From the NCBI RefSeq assembly GCF_002812985.1, contig NZ_PGCP01000009.1, positions 1 to 64,000 of the forward strand: DNA of 64,000 nucleotides, in the 5' to 3' direction. Source of the stretch: Aeromonas lusitana. Its GTDB lineage: Bacteria > Pseudomonadota > Gammaproteobacteria > Enterobacterales > Aeromonadaceae. The notes beneath the pieces are model-generated. The model saw only the letters and a program-made list of their open reading frames with translations. It searched no databases and was not told the origin of the DNA. Positions within the stretch are counted from its first letter, which is position 1. Each line of letters begins with the position of its first letter. Shown here one piece after another: positions 8,103-17,736 of the stretch. The position numbers and the translations under genes are program-made.

Positions 8103-8501
8103 ATGGCAATTTCATTCGACAAGGCATTTGGTGTTCATCAATACACGCTGAGCGTTCGCGCCAAGCGTGCCGAGGTGCTATCCAGCAACATCGCCAACGC
8201 GGATACCCCGGGCTTCAAGGCCAGGGACATCAATTTCTCCCAAGCGTTGCAGGATGCCCAGAGCCAGCAAGGCTTTGGTCTGGCCACCACCAGCGAGAAA
8301 CACTTCGCCTTGCAGATGGATGCCCCGGGCACGACCCAGTACCGCAATCCCCTGCAACCGGACACAGGTGACGGCAATACCGTGGATGTGCAGGAGGAGC
8401 GTAGCGAGTTCTTGCGCAACAGCCTTGAGTACCAGGCTTCCCTCGAATTCATGAATAGCAAGATAAGCGGCCTGCTCAAGGCACTGAAAGGAGAACAGTA
8501 A
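8103..8501 (+). CDS. flgB: Flagellar proximal rod protein FlgB
   Basis: The 132-residue protein has the rod/hook-family N-terminal motif [17 protein letters not shown] (about residues 29-45) and the C-terminal helix with [19 protein letters not shown]. FlgB forms the base of the rod in the periplasm and is exported by the flagellar type III apparatus without a cleaved signal. It is the first gene behind the sigma-54 promoter, and its TAA overlaps the flgC ATG by one base. Confidence 0.96.
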   Translation: MAISFDKAFGVHQYTLSVRAKRAEVLSSNIANADTPGFKARDINFSQALQDAQSQQGFGLATTSEKHFALQMDAPGTTQYRNPLQPDTGDGNTVDVQEERSEFLRNSLEYQASLEFMNSKISGLLKALKGEQ

Positions 8502-8920
8502 TGAGTTTGTTCAAGGTCTTTGACATTGCAGGCTCTGCCATGAGTGCGCAGTCTGTTCGCCTCAACACGGTCGCGAGCAACATGGCCAACGCCGACAGCG
8601 TCAGCTCCAGCGTGGAAAAAACTTACCATGCCAGGCGGCCAGTGTTTGCCGCCCAGCTGGATCAGGCCATGTCCGACAAGCAGGCCTCGGTCGGGGTGGA
8701 TGTGAAGGGCATAGTCGAGAGCGACGCGCCCCTGCTCAAGGAGTTCAACCCCAATCATCCTATGGCGGACAAAGACGGCTTCATCTTCAAGCCCAACGTC
8801 AATATGGTGGAAGAGATGGCGGACATGATCAACGCCTCGCGCAGCTACCAGACCAATGTCCAGGTCGCCGACGCAGCCAAGAAGATGCTGCAGCAGACCC
8901 TTGGTCTCGGCAAGTCCTGA
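8501..8920 (+). CDS. flgC: Flagellar proximal rod protein FlgC
   Basis: The 139-residue protein carries the motif LNTVASNMANADS near residue 22 and ends with MINASRSYQTNVQVADAAKK, the usual FlgC C-terminal helix. It builds the proximal rod with FlgB and FlgF. A one-base overlap with flgB and an AAGGAG site inside the flgB end indicate coupled translation. Confidence 0.96.
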   Translation: MSLFKVFDIAGSAMSAQSVRLNTVASNMANADSVSSSVEKTYHARRPVFAAQLDQAMSDKQASVGVDVKGIVESDAPLLKEFNPNHPMADKDGFIFKPNVNMVEEMADMINASRSYQTNVQVADAAKKMLQQTLGLGKS

Positions 8921-8935
8921 CAGGGGGATCCATAA

Positions 8936-9670
8936 ATGGCAGATACCTATGACAGCCTGCTGGGCGTCAACCGGACGACGAACCAGACTAGCACGGCCAA
9001 CACCAGCACCCAGAAGAAGGAGCTGGATCAGGAGTCTTTCCTCAAGCTGTTGACCATGCAGCTCTCCTATCAGGATCCGTTCAAACCGGTGGATAACGCC
9101 CAGATGTTGTCCCAGATGACATCCATGTCAACCTCCCAGGGGATCAGCAGCCTCTCTACTCAGATGGAGAGCCTCAACAGCCTGATGACCTCCAGCCAGG
9201 CGCTGCAGGCGTCGGCCCTGGTGGGCCAGAACGTGTTGATACCCTCCAATACCGGTTATCTGGAGAAGGGGGAAAACATCTCGGGGGTGATCGCCACCGG
9301 CGACGGCGCCAGCAACATCAAGGTGACGGTGAAGGACGAGAGTGGCCAAGTCGTCAAGGAGTTCTCCCTCGAGGGAGACAAGAAAGGCAACGTGGCCTTC
9401 GAGTGGGATGGCAAGGACAAGGACGGCAACCTGGCCAAGAGTGGCAAATACAGCATTGAGGCGCACGGCACAGTGGATGGCAAGTCCGAGAGCATGCCGG
9501 CCCTCACCTACGCCAAGGTGGAGAGCGTGACCCTGGGCACCAGCTCCAACCCCAGCACCCTCAAACTCAAGGGGTTGGGTGGCATCTATCTGACCGACGT
9601 ATTGGAAATTGGCGGGACGAGCGGCAAGTCGACTACGACCCCGGACTCGACCTCTAAAGCAGTGATCTAA
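8936..9670 (+). CDS. flgD: Hook-capping/scaffolding protein FlgD
   Basis: The 244-residue protein has the FlgD N-terminal signature (KKELDQESFLKLLTMQLSYQ with DPFKPVDNAQ, about 30-58), a central Tudor-like part and a FlgD Ig-like domain (GNVAFEWDGKDKDGNLA, about 145-165). FlgD sits at the growing hook tip and helps polymerise FlgE, then is lost from the mature flagellum. It precedes flgE by 12 bases. Confidence 0.95.
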   Translation: MADTYDSLLGVNRTTNQTSTANTSTQKKELDQESFLKLLTMQLSYQDPFKPVDNAQMLSQMTSMSTSQGISSLSTQMESLNSLMTSSQALQASALVGQNVLIPSNTGYLEKGENISGVIATGDGASNIKVTVKDESGQVVKEFSLEGDKKGNVAFEWDGKDKDGNLAKSGKYSIEAHGTVDGKSESMPALTYAKVESVTLGTSSNPSTLKLKGLGGIYLTDVLEIGGTSGKSTTTPDSTSKAVI

Positions 9671-9682
9671 GGAGATAAAGAC

Positions 9683-11041
9683 ATGTCATTTAACAATGCC
9701 CTCAGCGGCATCAATGCGGCTCAAAAAGACCTGAACGTCACCGCGAACAACATTGCCAACGTCAACACCACCGGCTTCAAGGAATCCCGTGCTGAGTTTG
9801 CTGACGTCTATGCCAACTCCATCTTCGTCAACGCCAAGACCCAGGTCGGCAACGGTGTGGCGACCGGTGCCGTGGCCCAACAGTTCCACCAGGGGGCGCT
9901 GCAATTTACCAACAACGCGCTGGATCTCGCCATTCAGGGCAACGGTTTCTTCGTGACCTCTGATGGCCTGTCCAACCTGGATCGTACCTACACCCGCTCC
10001 GGTGCCTTCAAGCTCAACGAAAACAGCTATATGGTCAGCAACTCGGGTGGTTATCTGCAGGGATACGAGATCAACTCTGACGGTACTCCCAAGGCGGTCA
10101 GCATCAACGCCACCAAGCCCATCCAGATCCCGGACAGGGCCGGTGAGCCGGTGCAGACTTCCAAGGTCGAGGCTGGCTTCAACTTGCCTTCTACGGCAAA
10201 GGCGCTGGCGGCGGGCAATGGGGCAGGGGATGCCTCCAAGTTCGATCCCAAGGATTCGACCACCTACTCCTCTTCCACCTCAGTGGTGGTCTACGACTCT
10301 CTGGGTGAGCCCCATACCATCACCCAGTACTTCGTGAAGGAAGCAGATCCGGCCGACCCGACCCAGGCGGCGGTGCCGACCGCTTGGCGCATGTACCTCT
10401 ATCAAGGGGACAAGCCCATCGACGTTGCTGGTGGCACTGCCACCACAATGGCGACCGGCGTCAGTCAGGCACCCTTGAGTGCCCGCGTGACCTTCGATGC
10501 TTCCGGCAAGATGGTGACGCCGACCACGCCGGCCGTCATCAAAACAGAACAACTGGGGGCGGCGGGGGCCGGTATCATCACCAACGGTGCCGATGGCACC
10601 CAGGATATCGAGTTCAAGTTGGGCACAGTGACCCAGTACGCCTCGCCCTTTGAAGTGAGCAAGCTGACCCAGGATGGCTCCACCGTCGGTCGTCTGACCA
10701 AGGTCGAGATCGGGGCCGACGGCATCGTCTCCGCCACCTACAGCAACGCGACCACGGTCAAGGTCGCCATGGTTGCCATGGCCAAGTTCGCCAACTCCCA
10801 GGGGCTGACTCAGGTGGGGGACACCTCCTGGCGTCAATCCATGCTCTCCGGTGATGCACTGCCGGGTACCCCGAACTCCGGCACCTTCGGCTCCATCAAG
10901 TCGTCGGCCCTGGAGCAGTCCAACGTGGACTTGACCACTGAACTGGTGGATCTCATCACAGCCCAGCGTAACTTCCAGGCCAACTCCCGTTCTCTGGAAG
11001 TGAACAGTTCCCTGCAGCAGAGCATCTTGCAGATCCGTTAA
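9683..11041 (+). CDS. flgE: Flagellar hook protein FlgE
   Basis: The 452-residue protein starts MSFNNALSGINAAQKDLNVT and has NNIANVNTTGFKESRAEF, the hook/rod signature. It ends with SNVDLTTELVDLITAQRNFQ and a heptad-like C-terminal helix. FlgE polymerises into the hook that joins the basal body to the filament. A strong AAGGAG site precedes it. It is the last gene of the first flg transcript, with an intrinsic terminator 20 bases past its stop. Confidence 0.97.
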   Translation: MSFNNALSGINAAQKDLNVTANNIANVNTTGFKESRAEFADVYANSIFVNAKTQVGNGVATGAVAQQFHQGALQFTNNALDLAIQGNGFFVTSDGLSNLDRTYTRSGAFKLNENSYMVSNSGGYLQGYEINSDGTPKAVSINATKPIQIPDRAGEPVQTSKVEAGFNLPSTAKALAAGNGAGDASKFDPKDSTTYSSSTSVVVYDSLGEPHTITQYFVKEADPADPTQAAVPTAWRMYLYQGDKPIDVAGGTATTMATGVSQAPLSARVTFDASGKMVTPTTPAVIKTEQLGAAGAGIITNGADGTQDIEFKLGTVTQYASPFEVSKLTQDGSTVGRLTKVEIGADGIVSATYSNATTVKVAMVAMAKFANSQGLTQVGDTSWRQSMLSGDALPGTPNSGTFGSIKSSALEQSNVDLTTELVDLITAQRNFQANSRSLEVNSSLQQSILQIR

Positions 11042-11060
11042 TCTGCAGGTCGGTTATAAA

Positions 11061-11083
11061 GGGGCGCTTCGGCGCCCCTTGTT
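11061..11083 (+). terminator. Intrinsic terminator after flgE
   Basis: GGGGCGC-TTCG-GCGCCCC stem-loop (11061-11078) followed by TTGTT. It separates flgBCDE from the flgF promoter. Confidence 0.85.
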
Positions 11084-11136
11084 ATTCTCTCTATTCTCCA
11101 CCTTTTTCCTCGTCTGTCTCGCCATCATCCCTCTCT

Positions 11137-11152
11137 TGGCATCCTACTTGCA
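11137..11152 (+). promoter_or_regulatory. Sigma-54 promoter of flgFGHIJKL
   Basis: TGGCATCCTACTTGCA has GG and GC separated by 10 bases and a TTGCA -12 element. It lies 39 bases before the flgF ATG, after the flgE terminator, so flgF-flgL forms a second class of transcript. Confidence 0.88.
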
Positions 11153-11190
11153 GTTGTCTCCCGAGAGTCATCTGTTTGACGGAGGATCCC

Positions 11191-11937
11191 ATGGATCACC
11201 TGCTTTACATCGCCATGTCCGGGGCCAAGGAGAACATGAACAGCCTGGCTGTGCGTGGCAACAACCTGGCCAACGCCAACACCATAGGCTTCAAGTCTGA
11301 CTTCGAGCAGGCGCGCAGCATGCAGGCGTTTGGCGAAGGGCTGCCCAGCCGGGTGTTTGCCATGACCGAGAGCCCGGGCCAGAACCTGCAGCACGGTTTG
11401 TTGCAGAGCACGGGTCGGGATCTTGACGTTGCCGTCGACGGACCGGGCTGGATTGCGGTGCAGGATCCGAACGGCGGTGAGGCCTATACCCGCATGGGCA
11501 ACCTGCAGCTCAATGCCGCCGGCAACCTGCAGACATCCACCGGTCTCAACGTGGTGGATGACGGTGGTCAGCCCATCGTGCTGCCCCTGCCCATGGAGAA
11601 GATCGAGATCAACCGGGACGGCACCATCAGTGGCCGGCCGGAAGGGGCCGCCGCCAACCTGCCGGAAGACTTCCAGCGCATCAAGCTGGTCAATCCTCCC
11701 GCCGATGCGGTGGCGAAGGGGCAGGATGGCCTGTTTCGTCGCAAGGATGGCCAGAATGAACCGGCTTCCGCCAATGTCGGCCTGCTGGCGGGCTCGCTGG
11801 AAGGTAGCAACGTCAACGTGGTCGACGAGATGACCAACCTTATTCGCTTGCAACGTCAGTTCGAAACTCAGGTCAAGATCATGAAGACCGCCGAGGAGAA
11901 TGACGAGGCCCAAACCCAGCTGCTGCGTATCAGCTAA
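11191..11937 (+). CDS. flgF: Flagellar rod protein FlgF
   Basis: The 248-residue protein starts MDHLLYIAMSGAKENMNSLA and has RGNNLANANTIGFKSDFEQA, as in FlgF. The C-terminus contains GSLEGSNVNVVDEMTNLIRL. It forms part of the proximal rod. GGAGG precedes ATG 11191; the five codons upstream lack a site. flgG follows after 14 bases. Confidence 0.95.
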   Translation: MDHLLYIAMSGAKENMNSLAVRGNNLANANTIGFKSDFEQARSMQAFGEGLPSRVFAMTESPGQNLQHGLLQSTGRDLDVAVDGPGWIAVQDPNGGEAYTRMGNLQLNAAGNLQTSTGLNVVDDGGQPIVLPLPMEKIEINRDGTISGRPEGAAANLPEDFQRIKLVNPPADAVAKGQDGLFRRKDGQNEPASANVGLLAGSLEGSNVNVVDEMTNLIRLQRQFETQVKIMKTAEENDEAQTQLLRIS

Positions 11938-11951
11938 TCAAGGAGCATTAA

Positions 11952-12740
11952 ATGAATCCTGCACTCTGGATCAGCAAGACCGGCCTCGATGCCCAGCAGA
12001 CCAATATCTCGGTCACCTCGAACAACCTCGCCAACGCCAGCACCGTCGGCTACAAGAAGGCTCGCGCCATCTTCGAGGATCTGCTCTATCAGAACATCAA
12101 CCAGCCAGGTGGCCGCTCCTCGGCGGATACCGAGCTGCCTTCCGGCCTGATGCTAGGGGCGGGGGCCAAGGTGGTCGCCACCCAGAAAAACCACAGCCAG
12201 GGCAACGTGCAGACCACGGACAACTCCCTGGATCTGATGATTAGCGGGCGCGGTTACTTCGAAATCCAGCTGCCGGATGGCAGCGCTGCCTATACCCGCA
12301 ACGGCCAGTTCACCCTCAACGACGAGGGCACCATAGTCACCCCGGGCAACGGCTACCCGCTGCAGCCGGAGATCCAGATCCCCGAGAACGCCCAGAGCGT
12401 GACCGTGGGGGAGGATGGTCAGGTGTCGGTGCAGCTCAAGGGAGATGGTCAGTCCCAGGTGGTGGGCCAGATCAACACCACCGACTTCGTCAACCCCACA
12501 GGCCTGCAACCCATGGGGGAGAACTTGTTTGTCGAAACTCAGTCCAGCGGCGCCCCCATTCAGGGCACGGCGGGGGCTGACGGTCTGGGGGTCATCAAGC
12601 AGGGCATGCTGGAGACTTCCAACGTCAACGTGACCGAGGAGCTGGTCAACCTCATCCAGGCCCAGCGGGTGTATGAGATGAACTCCAAGGTCATCTCGGC
12701 GGTGGACTCTATGATGTCCTTCCTGACCCAACGCACCTAA
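11952..12740 (+). CDS. flgG: Flagellar distal rod protein FlgG
   Basis: The 262-residue protein begins MNPALWISKTGLDAQQTNIS with SNNLANASTVGYKKARAIFE, and ends ETSNVNVTEELVNLIQAQRV, both standard for FlgG. FlgG forms the distal rod that crosses the peptidoglycan and outer-membrane rings. AAGGAG precedes the ATG. It lies between flgF and the L-ring gene, the usual order. Confidence 0.97.
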   Translation: MNPALWISKTGLDAQQTNISVTSNNLANASTVGYKKARAIFEDLLYQNINQPGGRSSADTELPSGLMLGAGAKVVATQKNHSQGNVQTTDNSLDLMISGRGYFEIQLPDGSAAYTRNGQFTLNDEGTIVTPGNGYPLQPEIQIPENAQSVTVGEDGQVSVQLKGDGQSQVVGQINTTDFVNPTGLQPMGENLFVETQSSGAPIQGTAGADGLGVIKQGMLETSNVNVTEELVNLIQAQRVYEMNSKVISAVDSMMSFLTQRT

Positions 12741-12762
12741 TCAGGTAGATAAGCGGAGACGC

Positions 12763-13437
12763 ATGATGAAAGCCATCTGGATGCTGGGCCTGCTGACGCT
12801 GACAGGCTGTGCCAGTACCCCCAATACCGCCAGGCCGGACGACCCCGAGTTCGCCCCCGTCTATGGCGAGTCCGAGCCTGTGTCGGTGCGTCCGACCGGC
12901 GCCATCTTCCAGCCCGAGCAGGTCAACGGCATCTACTCGGACATCAAGGCCCACAGGATAGGTGACATCATCACCATCCAGCTGGCCGAATCGACCTCGG
13001 CGTCCAAGAAGGCCAACACCCAGAGCGGCAAGGACAACAAGCTGGAGCTCGAACCCGTCACCCTTGGCGGGGTGCCGGTGACGGCGAGCCCTTATGATTT
13101 GTCGGCCTCCATAGGCCAGACCAGCGCATTCAAGGGGCAGGCCAAGGCGGATCAGAGCAACAGCCTGCAGGGCAACATCTCGGTCAGCGTGGTCAAGGTC
13201 TTGCCAAACGGCAACCTGCTGGTGCGCGGCGAGAAGTGGATCATGCTTAACAACGGCAATGAATACATCCGCATTACCGGTCTGGTGCGCCCGGAAGACG
13301 TGAGCTCGGAGAACAGCGTGTCGTCCCAGCGGGTCGCCAACGCGCGCATCCATTACGGCGGCACCGGCGATCTGGCCAACACCCAGGAACAGGGCTGGCT
13401 GACCAGTTTCTTCAACGGTCCCTGGTGGCCCATCTAG
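12763..13437 (+). CDS. flgH: Flagellar L-ring lipoprotein FlgH
   Basis: The 224-residue protein has a lipoprotein signal peptide ending in the lipobox LTGC (cysteine at residue 17), then [20 protein letters not shown] and [20 protein letters not shown], conserved in FlgH. FlgH forms the outer-membrane L-ring bushing around the rod. ATGATG at the start leaves a choice of two adjacent initiators; GGAG precedes both. Confidence 0.96.
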   Translation: MMKAIWMLGLLTLTGCASTPNTARPDDPEFAPVYGESEPVSVRPTGAIFQPEQVNGIYSDIKAHRIGDIITIQLAESTSASKKANTQSGKDNKLELEPVTLGGVPVTASPYDLSASIGQTSAFKGQAKADQSNSLQGNISVSVVKVLPNGNLLVRGEKWIMLNNGNEYIRITGLVRPEDVSSENSVSSQRVANARIHYGGTGDLANTQEQGWLTSFFNGPWWPI

Positions 13438-13471
13438 CATTCAGGGCCCTGGTGGTCTTTTAGGAGCTCTC

Positions 13472-14569
13472 ATGAATCGACTTCGTCTGCTCGCACTGCT
13501 GTGCTGCTGCCTGCCGCTCGGGCTGGCACACGCCTCGCGCATCAAGGATCTCACCTCGGTGGAAGGGGTGCGCAGCAACCAGCTGATCGGCTACGGCCTG
13601 GTGGTGGGCCTGCCCGGCACGGGGGAGAAGAACAACGCCTTCACCGAGCAGACCTTCAGAACCATGCTCAACAACTTCGGCATCAAGGTGCCGGACAACA
13701 TCAAGCCCAAGATCAAAGACGTGGCGCCGGTGGCTATCCATGCCGATCTGCCCGCCTTCTCCAAACCGGGCCAGACCATAGACGTTACCGTCTCCGCCAT
13801 CGGTGAGGCCAAGAGCCTGCGCGGCGGTACCCTGCTGCAGACCTTCCTGAAGGGGCTGGATGGCCGTGTCTATGCGGTGGCTCAGGGCAGCCTGGTAGTG
13901 GGGGGCCTCGGGGCCGAGGGGGCGGATGGCTCCAAGGTGGTGGTCAATACCCCGACCGTGGGCCGTATCGCCAACGGTGCGACTGTGGAGCGTGAGGTGC
14001 CGAACTCCTTTAGCCAGGGGGATACCATCACCTTCAACCTGAACCGGCCTGACTTCACCACGGCCCGGCGAGTGGCGGACGTGGTCAACGATCTGGTGGG
14101 CCCCAATACAGCCCAGGCGCTGGATGCCACCTCCATCAAGGTGTTTGCGCCGCGGGATCCGGGTCAGCGGGTCTCCTATCTCTCCACCATAGAAAACCTG
14201 GAAGTGGATGCGGCGAGCGAAGCCGCCAAGATCATCGTGAATTCGCGTACCGGCACTATCGTCATCGGCAGCCAGGTCAAGCTGCGGCCGGCGGCCATCA
14301 GCCATGGGGGTCTGACGGTCACCATCGCCGAGAATCAGCAGGTCTCCCAGCCAAACCCCTTGGCGGGTGGCCAGACCGCCATCACCAACAACTCCACCAT
14401 CAATGTGCAGCAGGAGCCGGGGCGCATGTTCAAGCTCGATACCGGCGCGACCCTGGACGATCTGGTGCGGGCGGTGAATCAGGTGGGGGTCGCCCCCGGC
14501 GATCTGATGGCAATCCTGGAGGCCCTGCAGCAGGCGGGTGCCATCCAGGGGCAGTTGGTCATTTTGTAA
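13472..14569 (+). CDS. flgI: Flagellar P-ring protein FlgI
   Basis: The 365-residue protein has a Sec signal ([21 protein letters not shown]) and the family core [26 protein letters not shown] and [16 protein letters not shown]. FlgI forms the P-ring in the peptidoglycan layer and needs FlgA for assembly. TAGGAG precedes the ATG. The tail ([20 protein letters not shown]) matches the usual end, so it is complete. Confidence 0.97.
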   Translation: MNRLRLLALLCCCLPLGLAHASRIKDLTSVEGVRSNQLIGYGLVVGLPGTGEKNNAFTEQTFRTMLNNFGIKVPDNIKPKIKDVAPVAIHADLPAFSKPGQTIDVTVSAIGEAKSLRGGTLLQTFLKGLDGRVYAVAQGSLVVGGLGAEGADGSKVVVNTPTVGRIANGATVEREVPNSFSQGDTITFNLNRPDFTTARRVADVVNDLVGPNTAQALDATSIKVFAPRDPGQRVSYLSTIENLEVDAASEAAKIIVNSRTGTIVIGSQVKLRPAAISHGGLTVTIAENQQVSQPNPLAGGQTAITNNSTINVQQEPGRMFKLDTGATLDDLVRAVNQVGVAPGDLMAILEALQQAGAIQGQLVIL

Positions 14570-14625
14570 CGGTTTAGCAAGCGTTAAGCGGCAAAGGCTT
14601 GCCACGGGCGGCAACGAGGAAGGTT

Positions 14626-15729
14626 ATGGCAGAGTTCGACACCCAGAGCGGGATCAATCTTGGCATGGTGCAAGACGTCCAGAACCTGGACAAGCTGCGC
14701 CGTATGAGCCAGAGCAAGGAAGGGAAGGGTGAGGCGCTGATGGCGGCGGCTCGCCAGTTCGAGTCCATCTTCACCCAGACCCTGTTCAAGGGCATGCGTC
14801 AGGCCAACTCTGTGTTGACGGAAGGCAACCCCATGAACAGCAGCTACACCCAGTTCTACGAGGGGATGCTGGACGAGCAGCGGGTGGCCGACATGTCGAG
14901 CAAGGGGGGCCTGGGGATCGCCGAGATGGTGGCCAAGCAGCTCGCCCCCGAGCAGAACTTCACCCACAGCGATGGCCGTGTGCTCAAGCTGCCCCAGCGC
15001 ACCGAACGTGTCTACAAACCCTATCAGGCCCCCACCTCGGCGCCGAACGATTTGATTGAAGCCTCAAAAGTTGGCAAAGATTTTGCTGAGAAGGGAATGA
15101 ATGAGGCCGGATCCGAGCTGACGCTGCCAAGGCGCACTCACCGCACCGTGCCCCCCATGGGCAGCAGCCAGCACAATGAGCTGCGAGCCGGTGGGTCCAG
15201 CGAGAGCGGCAAGATGTTCGACAGCCCGGAAGAGTTCGTCAATAGGCTGATGCCGCTGGCCAAGAAGGCGGCGAGCAAGCTGGGACTGAGTCCGGCGGTG
15301 CTGGTGGCCCAGGCCGCACTGGAGAGTGGCTGGGGCAAGCGGGTGATCAAGGACGGGGAGGGGCAACTGACCCACAACCTGTTTGGCATCAAGGCCGATC
15401 CGCGCTGGGAAGGGCCCAAGGCGACGGTCAGCACCCTGGAGTATGAGCAAGGGGTGGCCTCGCGCCAGAAGGCGGCGTTTCGCTCCTACGAGTCGTTTGA
15501 AGAGAGCTTCAACGACTACGTGGACTTCCTGACCTCGGGCTCCCGTTATCAGGGGGCGCTGGCCAAGGTGGACAGCCCGGATCGCTACTTCGAGGCGCTG
15601 CAGAAGGCCGGGTATGCCACGGATCCCCAGTACGCCAGCAAACTGAAACAGGTATTGCGCAGTGACGCCATCGCCGGCTACTCCTCGCCCGGCAACACTG
15701 CAACCAGAAACACAGAGATGGAGCTGTAA
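14626..15729 (+). CDS. flgJ: Rod-cap peptidoglycan hydrolase FlgJ
   Basis: The 367-residue protein has two parts: an N-terminal rod-cap domain (about 20-110, with ARQFESIFTQTLFKGMRQAN) and a C-terminal glucosaminidase domain (about 200-350) with AQAALESGWGKRVI, whose glutamate is the expected catalytic residue, and NLFGIKADPRWEG. FlgJ caps the growing rod and cuts a hole in peptidoglycan. ATG 14626 has GAGGA upstream; an in-frame TTG nine codons earlier has none. flgK starts three bases after the stop. Confidence 0.95.
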   Translation: MAEFDTQSGINLGMVQDVQNLDKLRRMSQSKEGKGEALMAAARQFESIFTQTLFKGMRQANSVLTEGNPMNSSYTQFYEGMLDEQRVADMSSKGGLGIAEMVAKQLAPEQNFTHSDGRVLKLPQRTERVYKPYQAPTSAPNDLIEASKVGKDFAEKGMNEAGSELTLPRRTHRTVPPMGSSQHNELRAGGSSESGKMFDSPEEFVNRLMPLAKKAASKLGLSPAVLVAQAALESGWGKRVIKDGEGQLTHNLFGIKADPRWEGPKATVSTLEYEQGVASRQKAAFRSYESFEESFNDYVDFLTSGSRYQGALAKVDSPDRYFEALQKAGYATDPQYASKLKQVLRSDAIAGYSSPGNTATRNTEMEL

Positions 15730-15732
15730 GTT

Positions 15733-17733
15733 ATGGCAAGCGATCTGCTTGGAATTGGTACCTCGGGTGTGATGGCCCAGCAGCGACTGCTGCAGACCAC
15801 CAGTAACAACATCGTCAACGTCAATAGCCAGGGCTATGTACGTGAGCGCACCCTGGTGTATACCAATTCCGTCGGATTGGGGACAGGTGACATGGTGACC
15901 CAGAGGGTCATCAACAACTATGCCCAGGGGGAGATGCGCCGCGATACCTCCGCCTACCACGCCTCCGGTACCCGCTACGATCAGCTGTTCCAGATGGACA
16001 GCTTGCTCGGTGACACCAGCAACAGCGTCGGCACCACCATCACCTCCTATTTCAAGGCGTTCCATACCGCCAACGAGTCGCCGGCCGAGATCGGGGGTCG
16101 CAAGACCACCCTGAGCGAGCTCAACGGCATGGTGAACCGCTACCAGACCCTCTCCGCCCAGTTCGACAAGCAGTCCGATACCATCAACTCCACCATCAGC
16201 GACGAGACCGACAGGGTCAACAGCCTGCTCAACAGCATCAATGATCTGAACCAGGCCATCATTCGCACCAATGGCTCGCCGGAAGAGAACCTGATGCTGT
16301 TCGATCAGCGGGACGAGGCGGTGCGCCAGCTCTCCGAGAAGATGGACATCCGCACCGTGACCCAGCCCAACGGCAGCATGCTGGTCAACATGAGCACGGG
16401 TCACTCGCTCGTGCTGGATGGCGGGGTCGCCCAGTTCAAGATGGTGGCGGGGGATCCGGACTCCCGTGATTCGACCCTGCAGCTGACCCTTGGCAGCAAC
16501 AAGGCCAAGGTCAACGACCAGGATCTGGGGGGCGGGCTCGGTGGCCTGTTCAGTGCGCGCCGGGATCTGGAGCCCTCCAAGCGGGAGCTGGGGCAACTGG
16601 CGGCCGCCATGGCGGATGCCATGAACCAGCAGAACCGGCTGGGGATGGATCTGGACAACGAAATTGGCGGGGATCTCTTCACCCTCGAAGCCAGCAAGGG
16701 CCTGCCCTATGGCAGCAACACCGGCAGCGGCGCCGCCAGCGTCAGCTTCGTGCCCGGCAAGGGGCGCGAGGTGACCACCTTCGATTACGAGGTGCAGTTC
16801 AACAGTGCCACCGGCTATGAGGTCTTCTCCATCGATGGCAGCGGCAACCGTACCTCCCTCATGACCGGCACCACGCCGCCCGCCAAGGTTGGCGTAGCGG
16901 GGCACGGTATCGAGATCGATCTTTCCGGCACTCCAGCCGCAGGCGACAAGATCTTGCTGCAGCCGACCAAGCATGCCGCCGCCGGATTGAAGGCTGCCAT
17001 CACTCGACCGGAAGATATTGCGCTGGCCTCGCCGCTAAAAGCAGATAAAAACTCTCAAAATATAGGCTCTGGCGAGATAAAGATGACCGGTGTCTATAAC
17101 ACAGGCACGGGGTCGGGCTTTGGTACCAACAGCCTGGCACCCGGCGCGCCCCAGGTGGTCAAGATCGACAACAGCGGCAACTACGAGGTGTATGCAGCGG
17201 ATGGTACCACCCTCATCGGGGTGGCGCCGGCCTCCAGCAAGGGCCAGAACCTGATGGCCGCCCTCGAGAGCCCGCTGGGGGGCCCCAAGGTCTATGCCGA
17301 TCCCAAGGCGACCCCGGGTTATGACTTCAGCATCACCGGCAAGGTGGAGGCCAAGGACAGCTTCAACCTGAGCTATAACAAGAACGGTTTCGCCGACAAC
17401 GCCAACGGCCTGACCCTGGCGGAGCTGCAGAACAAGGAACTGGTGCGCAAGAACAACAACGCCGCCACCAGCAACGACAAGATGACCTTCAACGACGCCT
17501 ACAGCGCCCTGGTGACCGGTGTGGGCAACAAGACCAGCCAGGCCAAGACCCTGCTGCAGGCCAACGAGGCCAAGCTGACCCAGAGCACCGGCATCTACGA
17601 GAGCGTCTCAGGTGTCAACCTGGAGGAAGAGGCGGCCAACCTCATCCGCTTCCAGCAGTCTTATGCGGCCTCGGCTCAGATAGTCAACACCGCCAAGACC
17701 ATCTTCGATACCCTGCTGTCGTCCGTGAGGTAA
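15733..17733 (+). CDS. flgK: Hook-filament junction protein FlgK (HAP1)
   Basis: The 666-residue protein begins MASDLLGIGTSGVMAQQRLL with TSNNIVNVNSQGYVRERTLV, and ends with SGVNLEEEAANLIRFQQSYA, the conserved termini of FlgK. The centre is long and variable. FlgK joins hook to filament and is carried by FlgN. It is three bases from both flgJ and flgL, so this is a tightly packed transcript. Confidence 0.96.
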   Translation: MASDLLGIGTSGVMAQQRLLQTTSNNIVNVNSQGYVRERTLVYTNSVGLGTGDMVTQRVINNYAQGEMRRDTSAYHASGTRYDQLFQMDSLLGDTSNSVGTTITSYFKAFHTANESPAEIGGRKTTLSELNGMVNRYQTLSAQFDKQSDTINSTISDETDRVNSLLNSINDLNQAIIRTNGSPEENLMLFDQRDEAVRQLSEKMDIRTVTQPNGSMLVNMSTGHSLVLDGGVAQFKMVAGDPDSRDSTLQLTLGSNKAKVNDQDLGGGLGGLFSARRDLEPSKRELGQLAAAMADAMNQQNRLGMDLDNEIGGDLFTLEASKGLPYGSNTGSGAASVSFVPGKGREVTTFDYEVQFNSATGYEVFSIDGSGNRTSLMTGTTPPAKVGVAGHGIEIDLSGTPAAGDKILLQPTKHAAAGLKAAITRPEDIALASPLKADKNSQNIGSGEIKMTGVYNTGTGSGFGTNSLAPGAPQVVKIDNSGNYEVYAADGTTLIGVAPASSKGQNLMAALESPLGGPKVYADPKATPGYDFSITGKVEAKDSFNLSYNKNGFADNANGLTLAELQNKELVRKNNNAATSNDKMTFNDAYSALVTGVGNKTSQAKTLLQANEAKLTQSTGIYESVSGVNLEEEAANLIRFQQSYAASAQIVNTAKTIFDTLLSSVR

Positions 17734-17736
17734 TCC

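Noticed and set aside
15064-16974. A 636-codon open frame on the strand opposite flgJ-flgK
   Set aside because: It is the mirror of a GC-rich coding region, has no ribosome-binding site or recognisable domain, and covers two well-supported flagellar genes.
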